DNA of 7,470 nt from Pseudomonadota bacterium (lineage in GTDB: Bacteria > Pseudomonadota > Gammaproteobacteria > Enterobacterales > Enterobacteriaceae): assembly GCA_023425455.1 (NCBI GenBank), contig JAFACP010000463.1, forward strand, positions 1 to 7,470, read 5' to 3'. The position numbers were made by a program, and so were the translations under genes. This document shows positions 5,788-7,470 of this stretch, piece by piece. The notes below the pieces were generated by a model. The model was not told the origin of the DNA. It made no database searches and worked only from the letters and a program-made list of their open reading frames with translations. Numbering within the stretch: the stretch's first letter is position 1; each line of letters opens with the position of its first letter.

Positions 5788-7215
5788 CTACTTCCATTCA
5801 TCATCAACGCAGAGCGTGAGCACGCGCGTATCCCGAAGCTGACGGAACCAGGCGGCCGACCGCTTGGCGCGGCGGGCGCGATCGTTCTGCAGATCGATTT
5901 CGATAAGCCCGTAACGGTTTTTAAAGGCATTCATTGGCGAGACATTATCGGTGAAGGCCCACAGCATATAGCCATGGCAGTTTGCCCCCTCTTCCCGCGC
6001 CAGCAGCGTGTAGTAGAGATGCTCACGGATAAACGCGATCCGGTAGCTGTCCTCAATCACCCCGTCACTATTGCGAAACCGCGCTTCGTTCTCCACGCCC
6101 ATACCGCTCTCCGCCACAAACCAGTCGATATTGCGGTACTCATTTTTAATCCGCATCGCCATATCGTAGATAATACGCGGGTAAATCTCCCAGCCGCGGG
6201 AAGTATTCATCCGCCGCCCCGGCAGTTCAAACGGCTCATAGTAGTAAGCCGGGTGGAAAGGCGTGTCCGGGTGCCAGGCGCGGGAAGGCGCTTTTACCCG
6301 GTGCGGATAATAGAGGTTGATCCCCAGCTCATCGACGGTGTTATCCGCAATCAGCGCCAGCTCTTCCTGAGTGTAGTCCCACGCTACCTGGTGCTGCGCC
6401 AGCAGGGTGAGGAGCGCCTGTGGATAGTGCCCGTGCACCAGCGGATCAAGGAACACGCGGTTGTAAAACAGATCGTAACGCTCGGCGGCCAGCACGTCAT
6501 GCGCCGCCTGCGAGCGCGGGTAGGTCACTTCAGGGTTGAGAATACAGCCGACGGTGCCGGCGTAGCCTTTTTCACGAAACAGCTTCACCACCTTCGCCGT
6601 CGCCAGCACCTTATGGTGGTTCCATTGCATCCAGGTGTGGGTGTTCTGCTCATACGGCCAGCGCAGCGCGTCCAGGTAGACGCGCGTTTGTACCACAATC
6701 GGCTCATTGAAGGTAAACCAGCGTCTTACTTTGCCGTGGTAGCGTTCAAAGACCTTCTCTGCATAGCGAACGAACAGCTCAACAACGTGCTTAGATGCCC
6801 AGCCGCCGTATGTTTCCAGCAGCACGCCAGGCAGTTCGTAATGCTCAAGGCAGATCATCGGCTCAATGCCCTGACGCTGCATCTCGTCAAACAGCGCGTC
6901 GTAATAGGCCGCGTACTCGTCGTCCACCGTCACCTGTTCATAGTCGGTCAGGAAACGCGACCAGTTGATAGAGGTGCGATAGTGCGTCAGTCCCGCCTGT
7001 TTCATCAGCGCGACATCTTCCCGGAAGCGGTTGATAAAATCGGTCGCCACCGCCGGGCCATAGCCGTTATGCCAGACATGACGGTCGTTTTTGTACCACA
7101 GGTCAAGCCACGAATCCTGGCCCGGCTTTTTGCCGCTCCAGCCCTCCGTTTGCCAGGCCGATGCGGCCGCGCCGAGAATGAAATCCTGCGGAATGGTTAT
7201 CTGTTTTTGGCTCAT
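5788..7215 (-). CDS. Family 1 glycoside hydrolase, probable (phospho-)beta-glucosidase
   Basis: This 475-residue cytoplasmic enzyme of the GH1 (beta/alpha)8 family should hydrolyse a beta-glycoside, probably the 6-phospho form delivered by the PTS permease encoded just upstream. The visible motifs are DFILGAAASAWQTEG (11-25, with Q22), LEHYELPG (123-130, H125), the acid/base E171 in TFNEP, the nucleophile E369 in VAESGMG, and WAFTDN (419-424). At the C-terminus S426, K432 and Y435 lie where phospho-glycosidases bind the 6-phosphate, but with changed spacing. The start is ATG at 7213-7215, with AGGAT upstream and 7 nt after the permease stop; an upstream extension in frame would overlap the permease and was not chosen. 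It fits an EIIC–GH1 operon. The exact sugar is not determined. Confidence 0.9.
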   Translation of the reverse strand: MSQKQITIPQDFILGAAASAWQTEGWSGKKPGQDSWLDLWYKNDRHVWHNGYGPAVATDFINRFREDVALMKQAGLTHYRTSINWSRFLTDYEQVTVDDEYAAYYDALFDEMQRQGIEPMICLEHYELPGVLLETYGGWASKHVVELFVRYAEKVFERYHGKVRRWFTFNEPIVVQTRVYLDALRWPYEQNTHTWMQWNHHKVLATAKVVKLFREKGYAGTVGCILNPEVTYPRSQAAHDVLAAERYDLFYNRVFLDPLVHGHYPQALLTLLAQHQVAWDYTQEELALIADNTVDELGINLYYPHRVKAPSRAWHPDTPFHPAYYYEPFELPGRRMNTSRGWEIYPRIIYDMAMRIKNEYRNIDWFVAESGMGVENEARFRNSDGVIEDSYRIAFIREHLYYTLLAREEGANCHGYMLWAFTDNVSPMNAFKNRYGLIEIDLQNDRARRAKRSAAWFRQLRDTRVLTLCVDDEWK

Positions 7216-7217
7216 AT

Positions 7218-7222
7218 CATCC
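7218..7222 (-). promoter_or_regulatory. Ribosome binding site of the GH1 gene
   Basis: AGGAT on the minus strand lies just after the permease TGA (7223-7225) and just before the ATG at 7213-7215. The tight spacing shows operon organisation and supports starting at MSQKQITIPQ. Confidence 0.55.
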
Positions 7223-7470
7223 TCATGCGCTTTCAGCAGACTGCTGCAGCGCGGCCTGTTCCGCACGACGCGAGGCAATCTTCACGAACGGTAAATAGAT
7301 AAGAACGGCGGTCAGGATGCAGATAAGCTGGGTGATCACCGCGCCCATTGAGCCGGCGGTAGAAAGCCAGGCGTTAATCAGCGGCGGCGTCGTCCACGGC
7401 ACCATCACCACGGCTTTTCCGGCAAAACCGGTCACCGTGGCGAAGTAGCCGATGGAGCCGGTCGCCAGCG
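7223..7470 (-). CDS. PTS sugar transporter EIIC, cellobiose/lactose family (C-terminal end only)
   Basis: The last 82 codons of a membrane permease domain are visible; the rest lies beyond the right edge. The translation runs from LATGSIGYFATVTGF through PWTTPPLINAWLSTAG, a hallmark region of the lactose/cellobiose EIIC family (compare ChbC/CelB), then a long hydrophobic helix (AVITQLICILTAVLIYLPFV) and a charged cytoplasmic tail ending at TGA 7223-7225. EIIC forms the translocation channel and works with EIIA and EIIB, which are not in the window. It is the upstream partner of the GH1 gene, with a 7-nt gap. Internal start codons are not the true start. The substrate is likely a beta-glucoside such as cellobiose, by family only. 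Confidence 0.88.
   Translation of the reverse strand, partial: LATGSIGYFATVTGFAGKAVVMVPWTTPPLINAWLSTAGSMGAVITQLICILTAVLIYLPFVKIASRRAEQAALQQSAESA

Noticed and set aside
7216..7278. Upstream extension of the GH1 start to give 496 residues
   Set aside because: It would overlap the permease 3' end, lacks the GH1 N-terminal pattern (which starts at MSQKQITIPQ), and the RBS AGGAT fits the 7215 start.
5974..7302. A 442-codon open frame on the plus strand opposite the GH1 gene
   Set aside because: No domain or RBS is evident and composition is that of an antisense shadow; the minus strand carries all GH1 catalytic motifs.

Overview
The window reads as enterobacterial chromosome (Enterobacteriaceae, probably the Enterobacter/Klebsiella/Citrobacter side of the family). 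The basis is the gene order lplT–aas–omrA–omrB–galR, which matches the E. coli/Salmonella arrangement, together with near-identical protein motifs and recognisable OmrA and OmrB small RNAs. The genus cannot be fixed from sequence alone.

Layout. Positions 1–2841 (minus strand) carry the lysophospholipid recycling pair: aas is transcribed first and lplT follows with an 8-nt overlap; lplT runs off the left edge. Positions 2842–3462 contain no protein gene. They hold the twin sRNAs omrA and omrB (minus strand), each with its own promoter, a shared OmpR-type upstream box and an intrinsic terminator, followed by the galR leader with an autoregulatory operator. galR (plus strand, 3463–4479) is complete and ends in an intrinsic terminator.

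From 4440 to the right edge, a minus-strand cluster reads, in order of transcription: the C-terminus of a cellobiose/lactose-type PTS permease (EIIC, cut by the window), a family 1 glycoside hydrolase, a UxuR/ExuR-like GntR-family regulator, and a GNAT acetyltransferase. In E. coli lysA lies next to galR, so this cluster looks like an accessory beta-glucoside or related glycoside uptake-and-cleavage locus occupying the galR–lysA interval. The permease would import and phosphorylate a glycoside, the GH1 enzyme would split it, and the GntR protein is the likely local regulator. The GNAT is translationally coupled to the regulator through a GTGA overlap, and its substrate is unknown.

Most of the window is ordinary core genome. 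The items most worth a second look are: the omrB centre, an 18-bp perfect palindrome; the matched OmpR-like boxes of the two sRNA genes; the altered metal-ligand positions in the GntR regulator; the atypical phosphate-loop spacing in the GH1 enzyme; and the GNAT 3' end, which runs antisense through the galR terminator into the galR coding region. I found no convincing undescribed multi-gene system.
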